A stretch of DNA of 64,000 bases, taken from the NCBI RefSeq assembly GCF_003382685.1, contig NZ_QLVG01000001.1, forward strand, positions 1-64,000, in the 5' to 3' direction. Origin of the DNA: Halorussus litoreus (GTDB lineage Archaea; Halobacteriota; Halobacteria; Halobacteriales; Haladaptataceae). How positions within the stretch are numbered: position 1 is the stretch's first letter; each line of letters begins with the position of its first letter. Positions 8,750 to 17,735 of the stretch are shown here, piece by piece. Under the pieces are notes generated by a model that saw only the letters and a list, made by a program, of their open reading frames with translations, searched no databases and was not told where the DNA came from. Position numbers and translations under genes: made by a program.

Positions 8750-9960
8750 CCCTATAACTGCGCCCGGTAATACGCTGGATTATAATCGTGCTACAGTGAC
8801 GCGATGTAACTGGGGCTGGGACGTGTCGAGTGGGCCAGAGCAATTCTCGGAGCGGAGTTATCGTGACTCCGAATCAAACGTGGTCAGTATCGTACTCTCT
8901 GGTGGAAACTTCCCTGCACCGGGCCTAGCGATTTTGATGCGGTCGCTTGGACAGATTCTGTCGTTAGCAACTACCGTGAGTAGTCGGTGAGGCCAACGGT
9001 GGTGCTGGAGGGCGTGAATCAGCGTTCCCTGTGAAATGATTCGATCTGGTCCCTGAGTTGTCAGAGGACCTGCCAGCTGGCGCTCTGTTTGTCGGGGTTG
9101 TACCTGAATAGTTATACCCGGGCGACATAGCGTTTTGATATCGCAGTATCGGGTTTACGTACTGCGTTCGGGGGGTAGACCGCGATCGTGTGGATCGGGC
9201 GAAAGCGACGGCCGAACGCTGTCGCACCCCGCATCGGTCCAACCCAGTGCTCCTTCACTGTGCTCAACGTGGAATGCTCTCCTCGCGGACGCGAACGGCA
9301 CCTCGGAATGAGACTCCCATCGTGAACGCTGCCGGTCGCCGAGTGCAGAGAGCGGGAGTGGGGCCTACACTCGTGCGACCGGACGGACGTCCGGCCGCGC
9401 CGACCCTCGCCTAACTCGGAAACGGGACGATTCGACAGGGCGTCGCGGTCAACTCGCTCCCGCAAACGGACGGGGAGTCCGCTTCACTCCGACGACTCAC
9501 CCTCGCGACCGGATAGAGCTTCGGCGTGGCCGAGCGGTGTACTGCTCACCAGACGACGAGGGCGGACCGGTCGGGTGCAGACGCTGTGGGGCACGGTGGC
9601 TGGCGCAGTGAAATATCGAGATTCGCGCGTTCGCGCGCCCCGGCCCCCCCGAGTCGAACCACCGACCGAGTCGAATCGACCTCGAATCGCGTGCTGACTG
9701 ATAGCCCGCCCGTTTCGATGGCGCGACACAGGTAGGGTGAAATCGCGCTTCCTGCCGACGAGTCGAGTGCGTGTGATGAGACGGCCTGCAGGGGTCGAAT
9801 AGCGGCTGACAAATCCAATCCCGCTATATTGACTCTGGCCGGCGGTCGAATAGCGCGCTTTTCGCGGCGGCGTAGCTCGCGACGAGCCCGGACAGCCCCG
9901 GCTTATCCATGAGATAGCGTCGCATACTTTTGGTGGCGGACGCCGTCTCGGTACGCAACG
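8750..9960. other. Long gene-free stretch after the restriction-modification gene
   Basis: About 1.2 kb in which short frames on both strands lack acidic composition, signal sequences or family motifs. The first part (to about 9000) keeps the lower GC of the R-M gene; GC then rises. A T-loop-like string near 9650 on the minus strand was tested for a tRNA fold and does not pair. It is best read as decayed DNA or non-coding flank of the acquired island. Confidence 0.5.
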
Positions 9961-10311
9961 ATGTCGGGAATGTTCGGCAGGACCGCGATGGCGGCCGCGT
10001 GGCTCGCGGGCGGCGGCGTCCTCGCGGCGCTCGGCCTGTGGTACTGGGCCGACTCGCCCGAAGGCGGGCAGTTCGTCCGCTTCGGGATCGTCTGGGGGCT
10101 GTTCGGCGTCGCACAGCTCGCGATGGTGACCGGCTGGTACCCCTCGTGGGCCGACCGGCGGGTCGAGGGCTGGTCGCGGGTTCGGACGGGCTTGCTGGGG
10201 GCGGGCGTCGCACTGCTGTTGCTCGGGTTCGTGTTGAGCGGGCCGTTCCTGCTCGGGTTCGGCGCGGGCGGTCTCCTACTGGTCGCGATCACCGTCCTCG
10301 CCGACCGATGA
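9961..10311 (+). CDS. Small membrane protein, four hydrophobic segments (hypothetical)
   Basis: A 116-residue protein, MSGMFGRTAMAAAWLAGGGV onward, with hydrophobic segments at about residues 8-27, 38-58, 75-92 and 95-112 and a short hydrophilic loop (YPSWADRRVEGWSRVRT). An AT-rich box (CATACTTTTGG, about 9924-9934) lies roughly 30 bases upstream of the ATG. The family is unrecognised. It is followed by the Nudix gene after about 105 bases. Confidence 0.65.
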   Translation: MSGMFGRTAMAAAWLAGGGVLAALGLWYWADSPEGGQFVRFGIVWGLFGVAQLAMVTGWYPSWADRRVEGWSRVRTGLLGAGVALLLLGFVLSGPFLLGFGAGGLLLVAITVLADR

Positions 10312-10417
10312 GCCTACTCGCAGATCGGTGAGTCGGTCGAACTCCCGGTCCTGAGCACCACGAGCACGCACCCGCGAACCGAAGTCCCTTTTCGGGACTC
10401 GACTCGAAACCACAAGC

Positions 10418-11014
10418 ATGACCGACGAGAACGGTCCCGAACGGACCACTGGCGAGCGGACCGCGGCCGAACGCGACCCCCTCGCGTGGGAGTTGCTCGA
10501 CAGCGAGGTCGCGTACTCCTGTCCCGGATTCGACGTGCGCCGCGAACAGGTCCGCCTGCCGGACGGTACCGAGACCGACTTCGACTACCTCGCGGAGCCG
10601 CCGAGCGTGGTCGTCCTGCCGTTCACGCCCGACGGCGAGGTCGTCGTCATCGAGGAGTGGCGGCAGGCCGTCGGGCGGGTCAACCGGAGCCTCCCGGCCG
10701 GCGGGATGGAGGACGAAGACGGAGATCGCGCCGCCGCGGCCCACCGGGAACTCCGGGAGGAAACCGGCTACGAGGCCGACAGCGTCGAGTTCCTGACCAG
10801 CGTCGAGCCAGCGAACGGCGTGGCGAACGCGGTCCTGCACTACTTCGTCGCCCGCGGGTGTACCCCGACCGCCGAACAGGAGTTGGATTTCAACGAGTCG
10901 ATCCGGGTCGAGACGACGACGATGGACGACCTCCGCGAGTACGTGGCCTCGCGGGAAGTCCGGGACGGCCGGACGACGCTCGGGGTGCTCTACTACGAGG
11001 CGTTCGGCGACTGA
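10418..11014 (+). CDS. Nudix hydrolase, ADP-ribose pyrophosphatase-like
   Basis: A 198-residue protein. The Nudix box lies at about residues 96-118: GGMEDEDG...then RELREETGY, which gives the metal-binding REUXEEXGU part intact. The position that is normally Glu in GX5E is Gly, followed by Asp. Preceding strands (VVVLPFTPDGEVVVIEEWR) and the PANGVANAVLHYFVA segment after the box are like ADP-ribose/NDP-sugar hydrolases. Such enzymes cleave nucleoside diphosphate derivatives in the cytoplasm; the exact substrate is not visible. The N-terminal 20 residues are a charged extension. Confidence 0.85.
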   Translation: MTDENGPERTTGERTAAERDPLAWELLDSEVAYSCPGFDVRREQVRLPDGTETDFDYLAEPPSVVVLPFTPDGEVVVIEEWRQAVGRVNRSLPAGGMEDEDGDRAAAAHRELREETGYEADSVEFLTSVEPANGVANAVLHYFVARGCTPTAEQELDFNESIRVETTTMDDLREYVASREVRDGRTTLGVLYYEAFGD

Positions 11015-11262
11015 AATTTCGGGGGCCCGTTCGGCCGCCGAAATAAAATATTCCGGACGTATCCGGCCTCAGAACGATTTCTTCAGGCAATTAACGCGAG
11101 AAAACATAACCCATTAAACATTTATGCGGGAGGTGACTGGATTGGAGTAGGCAGCTCCGCCGCGGACCTGCCCTCCGCATTCGGAGTGGTTGCCCTCCAC
11201 ACCCGGAGAAACCGCCCTCCACGTTCGGGAGCAGTCCGCGAGCGCGAGTTGCGACAACAACC

Positions 11263-12561
11263 ATGAAACTACGAGTAGTAGCCCTTATCGTACTGGTCGT
11301 CGGTGCGCTGCCGGCCGTGGCCGCCCAAGCGCCGCCGGCCGCCGACTCGACCGCCCTAAACGACCGAGACGTATCGTCGGTCCAGGACAGCGCCGCGAAC
11401 GAAACCAACACGAGCGACGCTGACGCGAACTCGTCGGACGAGTCCGAATCCTCGGACTACACCAAGCTCTACGTCGAGAGCGAGTACGACCACCCGGATC
11501 TCAAGCCGGGCGAGTCCACCGAGTTCACCGTCACGGTGACCAACCGCGAGGACTCCGCGGTCGACCTCGACCCGCACGTCCACGTGCCCCCGGTCGGCGA
11601 GAACCTCATCGAGAAGTCGTGGGTCACCATCGAGGGTGACTCGACCGTGGCAGCCGGCGAGGAGACGGAGTTCACCGTCAGCGTCTCCGTCCCCGACGAC
11701 GCGGAGATCGGCCACTACCGCGGACAGGTCGCGTTCACCGACGAGACGGTGACCTACCCCGGTCGGCCCGAGCGCCCGGTCCACGCCGCGGGCGTGAACG
11801 TCCGCGTCTGGCAGGAGCCGACGGTCGAGATCATCTCGTCCACCTACCTCCGCGGACAGGTCGAAGCCGGCGACACCACGACCAAGCAGATCGTGGTCGA
11901 GAACACCGGCGACGAGGCCGCCCCGCTGAGCCCGAAGCTCCAGAGCGAGCGCAACGTGCGCTACGGCGGCAGTTCCTCGACCATCGACGCCTCGTGGGTC
12001 GACATCGAGGCTCCGTCGAGTATCGCGCCCGGTGAAACCGCGACCGTCTCCGTCACGGTGTCGCCGCCCGAGAGCGCCGACAGCATGCGCTACCGCGGCG
12101 AACTCGACCTCGGCCTGAAAGACCCGAACCGCGACGACGACCGCAACCACTGGCAGCGCGTCAGCATGAATTTCGAGGTCTGGAACCAGCCCGAGCAGGC
12201 GTTCGAGTCCTCCTTCTCGGTGAGCGAGGACGCCGAGAACGTCACGCTCACGCTCTCGCCGCGAGCGGGCTACGGCAGTTCGAGTTCGGACCGCGCGAGC
12301 TTCGACGTGACCTTCGTCACGCCCGACGGTGAAACCGTCACCGCCGAGCGCGTGCAGGTGACCGACCGCGGGTCGGTCGACCTGAGCAGTTCGACGCGCG
12401 GCAGCGCCCAGCAGCAGGGCGAGTACTCGGTCCGGAACGGCGGCCAGCAGTTCGTCTACCGGATCGACGACCCCGACGCCGGCAACTGGGACCTCCGCGT
12501 GATGCCCGAGAACGTCATCGGATTCAGCTACGAGATCACCCGGAACGAAAGCGCGGAGTAA
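11263..12561 (+). CDS. Secreted protein with tandem Ig-like (NEW3/CARDB-type) domains
   Basis: A 432-residue protein. Residues 1-21 (MKLRVVALIVLVVGALPAVA) are a Sec signal peptide, followed by an Asp/Ser/Asn-rich acidic linker. Two beta-sandwich units follow: one around residues 65-175 (LKPGESTEFTVTVTNRE... IGHYRGQVAFTDE) and one around 185-300 (KQIVVENTGDEAAPL, ...MRYRGELDLGL). These resemble extracellular NEW3/CARDB repeats. There is no C-terminal membrane anchor or PGF-CTERM motif, so it may be released or loosely bound. The upstream 250-base spacer has an AT-rich box near 11118-11126 (AACATTTAT). Confidence 0.7.
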   Translation: MKLRVVALIVLVVGALPAVAAQAPPAADSTALNDRDVSSVQDSAANETNTSDADANSSDESESSDYTKLYVESEYDHPDLKPGESTEFTVTVTNREDSAVDLDPHVHVPPVGENLIEKSWVTIEGDSTVAAGEETEFTVSVSVPDDAEIGHYRGQVAFTDETVTYPGRPERPVHAAGVNVRVWQEPTVEIISSTYLRGQVEAGDTTTKQIVVENTGDEAAPLSPKLQSERNVRYGGSSSTIDASWVDIEAPSSIAPGETATVSVTVSPPESADSMRYRGELDLGLKDPNRDDDRNHWQRVSMNFEVWNQPEQAFESSFSVSEDAENVTLTLSPRAGYGSSSSDRASFDVTFVTPDGETVTAERVQVTDRGSVDLSSSTRGSAQQQGEYSVRNGGQQFVYRIDDPDAGNWDLRVMPENVIGFSYEITRNESAE

Positions 12562-12616
12562 CCGCCCGCAGAATCATTTTTTCGAGCAGAGTCACTCTAT
12601 CGACGAGTTCGACCGA

Positions 12617-13090
12617 TCAGTCCTCGATCTCGACCGCGAGCGAGTAGTCCGCGACCGCGCGGGCGTCCTCGCCGGTACCGGGGTAGACGAGTTCGAACGA
12701 CCACGTCTGACCGGGCGAGAGGTCCGACGCGTCCGCGCTCGCCCGGTCTAGCACCGCGCCGTCGCTCCCCTCGAACGTCGCGGTCACCGTCGCCGCCGCG
12801 ACCGTCTCGTCGGTGGGGTTGCGAACCGATCCGGTCACGGTTGCGAGTTCGCTTGCCGACCCCTCCTCGGAGCGAACCAGTTCGTGGTCCGTCAGTTCGA
12901 GAGGTGGCTCTTCGGTGGTGGTCTCGGGCGTCGTCTCGGCAGTCGTCGCTCCAGAGGTGGTCGTCTGGGAGTTCGTCACTGTCCCGGAGTCGGTCGTGGT
13001 CTCGGAGTCTGTCCCGTCGTCGCCGAGGCGACCGCCACAACCGGCGAGGGCGGTCGCGCCGACGGCGCAGAGGAGGGCACGGCGTCGCAT
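12617..13090 (-). CDS. Tat-type lipoprotein with FxLYD-like domain
   Basis: A 157-residue protein. ATG at 13090 gives MRRRALLCAVGATALAGC, a twin-Arg signal ending in a lipobox; the longer open frame upstream lies in tandem-repeat DNA. A Thr/Ser-rich linker (about 25-62) is followed by one beta-sandwich domain (VTGSVRNPTDETVAAATVTA, ...LSPGQTWSFELVYPG), the pattern of FxLYD domains. It is anchored outside the membrane and its function is unknown. It is divergent from tgtA across a 149-base spacer that contains the 20-base repeats. Confidence 0.8.
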   Translation of the reverse strand: MRRRALLCAVGATALAGCGGRLGDDGTDSETTTDSGTVTNSQTTTSGATTAETTPETTTEEPPLELTDHELVRSEEGSASELATVTGSVRNPTDETVAAATVTATFEGSDGAVLDRASADASDLSPGQTWSFELVYPGTGEDARAVADYSLAVEIED

Positions 13091-13128
13091 GGTCGCGGGG
13101 TCGAACGCCCCGGGCATAAGCATTCCTC

Positions 13129-13200
13129 GTTCGACCGGCGATGTTCCCGTTCGACCGGCGGCGTTCCCGTTCGACCGGCAGCGTCCCCTGCGACCGGCGA
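13129..13200. repeat. 20-base tandem repeat, about 3.6 copies, in the divergent spacer
   Basis: The unit GTTCGACCGGCGNYGTTCCC occurs at 13129-13148, 13149-13168 and 13169-13188, with a fourth partial unit at 13189-13200. The array lies 40 bases before the tgtA start and 39 bases before the lipoprotein start, so it covers both likely promoter regions. Confidence 0.85.
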
Positions 13201-13239
13201 ACGGAACCCTTACCCACCTCGTCGGGCTACTCCGGGGCA

Positions 13240-14712
13240 ATGAGAGAACAGTTCGAGATCCGCGACCAGGACGCGCTCGGTCGCATCGGGGAACTGGACG
13301 TGCCCCGGGCGGGCGTGACCGTCGAGACGCCCGCGCTCATGCCGGTGGTCAACCCCCACGTCCGGACCGTCGAGCCGTCCCGCATGCGTTCGGAGTTCGG
13401 CGCGGAGATCCTCATCACCAACTCCTACATCTTCTACGGCAGCGACGAGTACCGCGACGCCGCCCTCGAGAAGGGCCTCCACGACGTGCTCGACTTCGAC
13501 GGGGCGATCATGACCGACTCCGGATCGTTCCAGTTGGCGGAGTACGGCGAGATCGACGTGACAACGCCCGAGATTCTGGAATTTCAGCGCGACGTCGGCA
13601 GCGACATTGGCACCCCGGTCGACATCCCGACCCCGCCGGACGTCGACCGCGAGCGCGCCGCGGACGAACTTACCACCACGCAGGAGCGCCTCGAAGTCGC
13701 CGAGGGCGTCGACACCGGCGAGATGCTGGTGAACGCGCCCGTGCAGGGTTCGACGTATCCCGACCTCCGCAAGGAGGCCGCCCGCCACGCCAACGCCACC
13801 GGCCTCGACGTGTTCCCCGTCGGCGCGGTCGTCCCGCTGCTGAACGATTACCGGTACGCCGACGCGGTCGACGTGGTCGCGGGAGCGAAGCGCGGACTCG
13901 GTCGGGACGCGCCGGTCCACCTGTTCGGCGCGGGCCACCCGATGATGTTCGCCCTTGCGGTCGCGATGGGCTGTGACCTGTTCGACTCGGCCGCGTACGC
14001 GCTGTACGCCCGCGACGACCGCTACCTCACCGTCCGGGGCACCGAACAGCTCGACGACCTCGACTACTTCCCCTGCTCGTGTCCCATCTGTGCCGACTAC
14101 ACCCCGGCCGAACTCCGCAAACTGGGCGACCGCGAGCGCGAGGAACTGCTCGCCGAGCACAACCTCCACGTCACGTCCCGCGAGATACGGACCATCAAGC
14201 AGGCGCTCCGGGCCGGCAACCTGCTCGAACTCGTCGAGACGCGGGCCCGCGCCCACCCCGCGATGCTCGACGGCTATCGCGCGCTCGTCGACCACGGCGA
14301 CCTGCTCGAAACCGAGGATCCGACCTCGAAGGGCGCGTTCTTCTACCTCTCGGGCGAGAGCGCCCGCAGGCCCGAAGTCGTGCGCCACCACGCTCGCCTC
14401 GACCGGCTCGAACTCGCCCCCGCCGACGAGGTCCTGCTCACCGAAGGCGGGCCGAGCGATCGCTACGACGAGTCGTGGCGGGTCGTGGCTCCGTTCGGTC
14501 CGTTTCCCCGCGACCTCTCGGAGAGCTACCCCCTGACCGCGGAGGTGCCCGAGCGCATGGACGGCAAGGGGTACCGGTCGGCCGCCGAGGGGGTCGCCCG
14601 ACTCGTGGACGCGAATCCCGAGACAGAGTTCGCGCTGGCCCACCACGGCTGGCCCGCGAGCGCGCTGAAGCAGGTTCCCGAGTGCGTGGACACCGTCGAT
14701 TTAGCAGAATAG
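13240..14712 (+). CDS. tgtA: tRNA-guanine(15) transglycosylase (archaeosine pathway)
   Basis: A 490-residue protein. ATG at 13240 ([20 protein letters not shown]) is the family start. The enzyme swaps guanine-15 in the D-loop of many tRNAs for preQ0, the first committed step of archaeosine formation. Visible features are the nucleophile region MTDSGSFQ (about residues 89-96), the [19 protein letters not shown] substrate-binding block, and zinc ligands CSCPIC (about 284-289) followed by a His. The C-terminal third is the archaeal extension. The next gene in the pathway, arcS, is 3 kb downstream with a large lipoprotein gene between them. Confidence 0.95.
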   Translation: MREQFEIRDQDALGRIGELDVPRAGVTVETPALMPVVNPHVRTVEPSRMRSEFGAEILITNSYIFYGSDEYRDAALEKGLHDVLDFDGAIMTDSGSFQLAEYGEIDVTTPEILEFQRDVGSDIGTPVDIPTPPDVDRERAADELTTTQERLEVAEGVDTGEMLVNAPVQGSTYPDLRKEAARHANATGLDVFPVGAVVPLLNDYRYADAVDVVAGAKRGLGRDAPVHLFGAGHPMMFALAVAMGCDLFDSAAYALYARDDRYLTVRGTEQLDDLDYFPCSCPICADYTPAELRKLGDREREELLAEHNLHVTSREIRTIKQALRAGNLLELVETRARAHPAMLDGYRALVDHGDLLETEDPTSKGAFFYLSGESARRPEVVRHHARLDRLELAPADEVLLTEGGPSDRYDESWRVVAPFGPFPRDLSESYPLTAEVPERMDGKGYRSAAEGVARLVDANPETEFALAHHGWPASALKQVPECVDTVDLAE

Positions 14713-14797
14713 CCTTTGCCCCGATATTGAATTGAAATATTAATTTACTTGTCCCTATATCCGTCTATCATTTAGTTTCCTGATGTCAAAGCGAATG

Positions 14798-14805
14798 TTT
14801 ATAAA
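14798..14805 (+). promoter_or_regulatory. TATA box for the 943-residue lipoprotein gene
   Basis: TTTATAAA is centred about 30 bases before the ATG at 14832, in a 115-base AT-rich spacer. This implies a near-leaderless transcript starting within tgtA-arcS spacing, so the lipoprotein is independently expressed rather than only co-transcribed with tgtA. Confidence 0.6.
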
Positions 14806-14831
14806 CTCCGTTACAACACGTTTGCGACAGA

Positions 14832-17663
14832 ATGTCCGAGTTAGGATTGTCGCGGCGCGACGCACTCTCGTTGCTCTCGGCAGGTGCCGCAGGAACGCTC
14901 GCGGGATGTTCAGAGAGCGGAGATGGGGACGATGGGACACCACCGAAGGTTACCCACCTCTGGCTCCGCGTCGTCGAGACCGACGGCGAGAACGCCACCG
15001 GCGAGCAGTCAGAAACCAGTGAGGAGTCTGACTCCGGCGACGGAGTCGAGAAGCGGGCAGCGGCGCGACTCAGTTCGGGCAGTAGTGCGGACATCTCCGA
15101 GACCGCCGTCGAGGCCATAATCGAGGGGCCGGGGGCGGAAGCAGTCGAGACGGACGACGTGACACTCGACTTCCTCGTCGACGAGTTCGACTTTCCATCG
15201 GACTTCGAGAGCAAGTACGGCATCGGTCAACCGCCCGAGACCGATTACAGCGAGAGCAAGTTCTGTCGGGCGGCGGACCTCGGCGCTCCGGGCCCCGGTG
15301 ACTTCGTCCGACTCGGCGAGGACGCCATCCGCGACCTCCACGAGTACGCCGAGCAGAACCCCGACAGCAGGAACGGGAACTATCGCCAGCAACTCCCGTC
15401 GCCGATTCGCGCCGACACCGCGGACCGCGACGACCTCCTCGGCGCACGACTTCCGAACTTCGCCACGCGGCGCGACCGCGAAACCCAGACCACCTACGTG
15501 CTTTCCAGTTTCGGCGTGGCCGAGCAGGCGATACCCGACGCCGGAACGACCGTCGTCGTCCAGTTGCCGGACGGGTCGCGACGCCACTATCAGGTAACCG
15601 GGCAGAATGGTTTCCCCGAGATAACCCACTATCACTCGCCGAAACTTGCGGAGATCCAGGCTATCGAGCGATTCAAGCGCGACAGCGCCGCCCGACTCGT
15701 CCACCTGTTCAGTATGTCGTGGACGAACGTCGAGGAGGAACGTGCGAAGGTTCTCACGCTGGTCAGCATGGAGACGGCGGCACTGGTTCTGGACCTCACC
15801 TCGCTCGTCTACACCGGCGGAATGATGGCGTTCGTGGACGGGTTCGGCGTCGCCTTCGCGAGCGCCTGTGGCTTCTCGAAGGTGTTCCGCGAACTCGAAC
15901 AGCTCTCGGTCCCGCGGAACACCGCGGTGGACTTCGTGAGGATCGCGGTCGGGGGCAACGACCACGTCGATCGGAACAGCCTCTACGGCTTCCTCGCGCG
16001 CTCGAACAGCGTCCTCTCGGTGCCCGACCCGTCCGAACAGCCACTCGGCGAGCGCAGCGACTCGCTCACCGCGATGACGGCCCACATCCAGACCCAGAAG
16101 AGCTACGCGGACAGCATCGAGGGAAAAACTCACACACCCACCTCGGAGAGGCTATCGGTCGTATTCAACGACCCTCAGAAAACGCAGTACTACCGAGACC
16201 TCCGTGACTTCTGCCGGTTCACGATGGACGCGTACGTGGGTCTCTGCAAGCGACAACTCGACCTGATAGGCGAGATCGTCGAACAGGGGAACGAGTTCGC
16301 CGCGGTCGAGGAAGTGCCGAGTCCCGACTACTTCGAACTGACGGTCGCCGAACCGGCGTGGAAGAATCTGCTCGAACTCGCCCACTCGGGAGACGATTCG
16401 TTCCCCGTCGCCGACCTGACGGTGACCGTCGAAACCACAAGTGGCGAGGTCGTCACGAGCGTGGGCGTGGAGACGGTGACGTCGAGCGCGACGATTTCGG
16501 CAGCCGAGCCGGCCACGATTCCGATCTCCGAACTCGGCGAGGAGATTCCGGACGACGCGACCGTCTTCGTGGACTGGACCGCTCTCGCCGGAGAGTCCGT
16601 GGCACTCGCGAGTAGTGGCATCCCGGACGGCGTGACTCACGAGTGGGAACGGGACCTCGGAACGCCCGAGTCGCTCCGAACCGAACCGGCGGCCGACGCG
16701 CTACTCGCAACCGCCGAAGACGGGAGAATCAGCGTGCTCAGTACCAACGATGGGTCCGTCGCGGGCGAAACCGGCGTCGGCCAGTCGAATCTCACTATCG
16801 AGACCACGGCCGACGGGTTCTACGTCGGCCAGGAGGGGGGTATCGTCCGCTTCGACTGGGAGGCCACTCCGCAGTGGCGAACGAGTACAAACATTTCGAG
16901 CGATAGCCGCCCCGAACTCCGAGTCGATGGTGCCAACCTCTACGCCGCAGTCGGGTTGGACGACGGCCAGATAGCCAGCATTCAGCAGTTCGACGCCGAG
17001 TCGGGCACCGAGCAGTGGTATTACAGGGTCGGCGACTCCTCCATCTACGCCTCGTACGGCGGAGCCACGACCCCGTTCGTCGAGTCGGGGACAGTCTACG
17101 CGGGCCTCAACGACACGTGGCACGGGAGCGGTATCTACGCGCTGGACGCCGACGGCGTCGACTGGCAGCACTCGACGTCGGGACTGATCGATAGCATGGT
17201 GCGCCACGAGGACACCCTCGTCGCCGCGGTTCGGACCGAAGAGAACTCGTTTTCCGACGACGAGTACGGCCTGTTCGCGGTCGGACTCGACGGCACGGAG
17301 CGGTGGTCGCTCTCGCTCGACAGGGAGGTCACGCGACCGATACGCTCGCACGGTACGCAGATGTACGTCCTCACCGAGACAGTTCTGCGCTCGTTCGCGA
17401 TTCAGGGCGTCGAGAACTGGCGGTACGAACTGTCCACCCCCGCCGAGTCCGTCGTCGGTCCGGTCGTCGTGGCCGAGGCGGTTGCTGTCGCCGGAGCGAC
17501 CGAAGACGGTGGTCACGCCGTGACGTTCGTTCGGGACGGCGAGTCGGTCGGCGAAATCGCGATCGGTGAGCCGGTTTCGGGGCTGGCAAGCGCCGGCGAG
17601 CGCGTCTACGTCTGGACCGACTCCGGAACGGTTCACGCGTTCACACCGGCGTTGGACGAGTAA
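14832..17663 (+). CDS. Large Tat-type lipoprotein with C-terminal PQQ-like beta-propeller
   Basis: A 943-residue protein. Residues 1-26 are a twin-Arg signal and lipobox (LSRRDALSLLSAGAAGTLAGC). Residues 30-530 are a region I do not recognise; it has a long acidic stretch, a hydrophobic segment near 315-340 (TAALVLDLTSLVYTGGMMAF) and many charged helices. An Ig-like piece follows (about 515-590). From about 620 to the end there are repeated WxxxL..., GTEQWYYRVGDSS, GTERWSLSLD and VENWRYELS units, the outer strands of a PQQ-type propeller; there is no catalytic residue set of a quinoprotein dehydrogenase. It would sit outside the membrane. It separates tgtA from arcS and has its own TATA box. 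Confidence 0.7.
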   Translation: MSELGLSRRDALSLLSAGAAGTLAGCSESGDGDDGTPPKVTHLWLRVVETDGENATGEQSETSEESDSGDGVEKRAAARLSSGSSADISETAVEAIIEGPGAEAVETDDVTLDFLVDEFDFPSDFESKYGIGQPPETDYSESKFCRAADLGAPGPGDFVRLGEDAIRDLHEYAEQNPDSRNGNYRQQLPSPIRADTADRDDLLGARLPNFATRRDRETQTTYVLSSFGVAEQAIPDAGTTVVVQLPDGSRRHYQVTGQNGFPEITHYHSPKLAEIQAIERFKRDSAARLVHLFSMSWTNVEEERAKVLTLVSMETAALVLDLTSLVYTGGMMAFVDGFGVAFASACGFSKVFRELEQLSVPRNTAVDFVRIAVGGNDHVDRNSLYGFLARSNSVLSVPDPSEQPLGERSDSLTAMTAHIQTQKSYADSIEGKTHTPTSERLSVVFNDPQKTQYYRDLRDFCRFTMDAYVGLCKRQLDLIGEIVEQGNEFAAVEEVPSPDYFELTVAEPAWKNLLELAHSGDDSFPVADLTVTVETTSGEVVTSVGVETVTSSATISAAEPATIPISELGEEIPDDATVFVDWTALAGESVALASSGIPDGVTHEWERDLGTPESLRTEPAADALLATAEDGRISVLSTNDGSVAGETGVGQSNLTIETTADGFYVGQEGGIVRFDWEATPQWRTSTNISSDSRPELRVDGANLYAAVGLDDGQIASIQQFDAESGTEQWYYRVGDSSIYASYGGATTPFVESGTVYAGLNDTWHGSGIYALDADGVDWQHSTSGLIDSMVRHEDTLVAAVRTEENSFSDDEYGLFAVGLDGTERWSLSLDREVTRPIRSHGTQMYVLTETVLRSFAIQGVENWRYELSTPAESVVGPVVVAEAVAVAGATEDGGHAVTFVRDGESVGEIAIGEPVSGLASAGERVYVWTDSGTVHAFTPALDE

Positions 17664-17735
17664 CGTCTCCGTCCCTCACTCGCGGTCCTGCCGGACAAGG
17701 TAAGATAGTTCACCCTCGGTCCCCGACGGGGATAC

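Noticed and set aside
8634-8990. A 118-codon open frame overlapping the end of the restriction-modification gene
   Set aside because: It is mostly in the shadow of that gene and the rest has no coding character.
9600-9700. A T-loop-like string on the minus strand (GGTTCGACTC) suggesting a tRNA
   Set aside because: The flanking 5-base stems do not pair and no acceptor or anticodon arm can be built.
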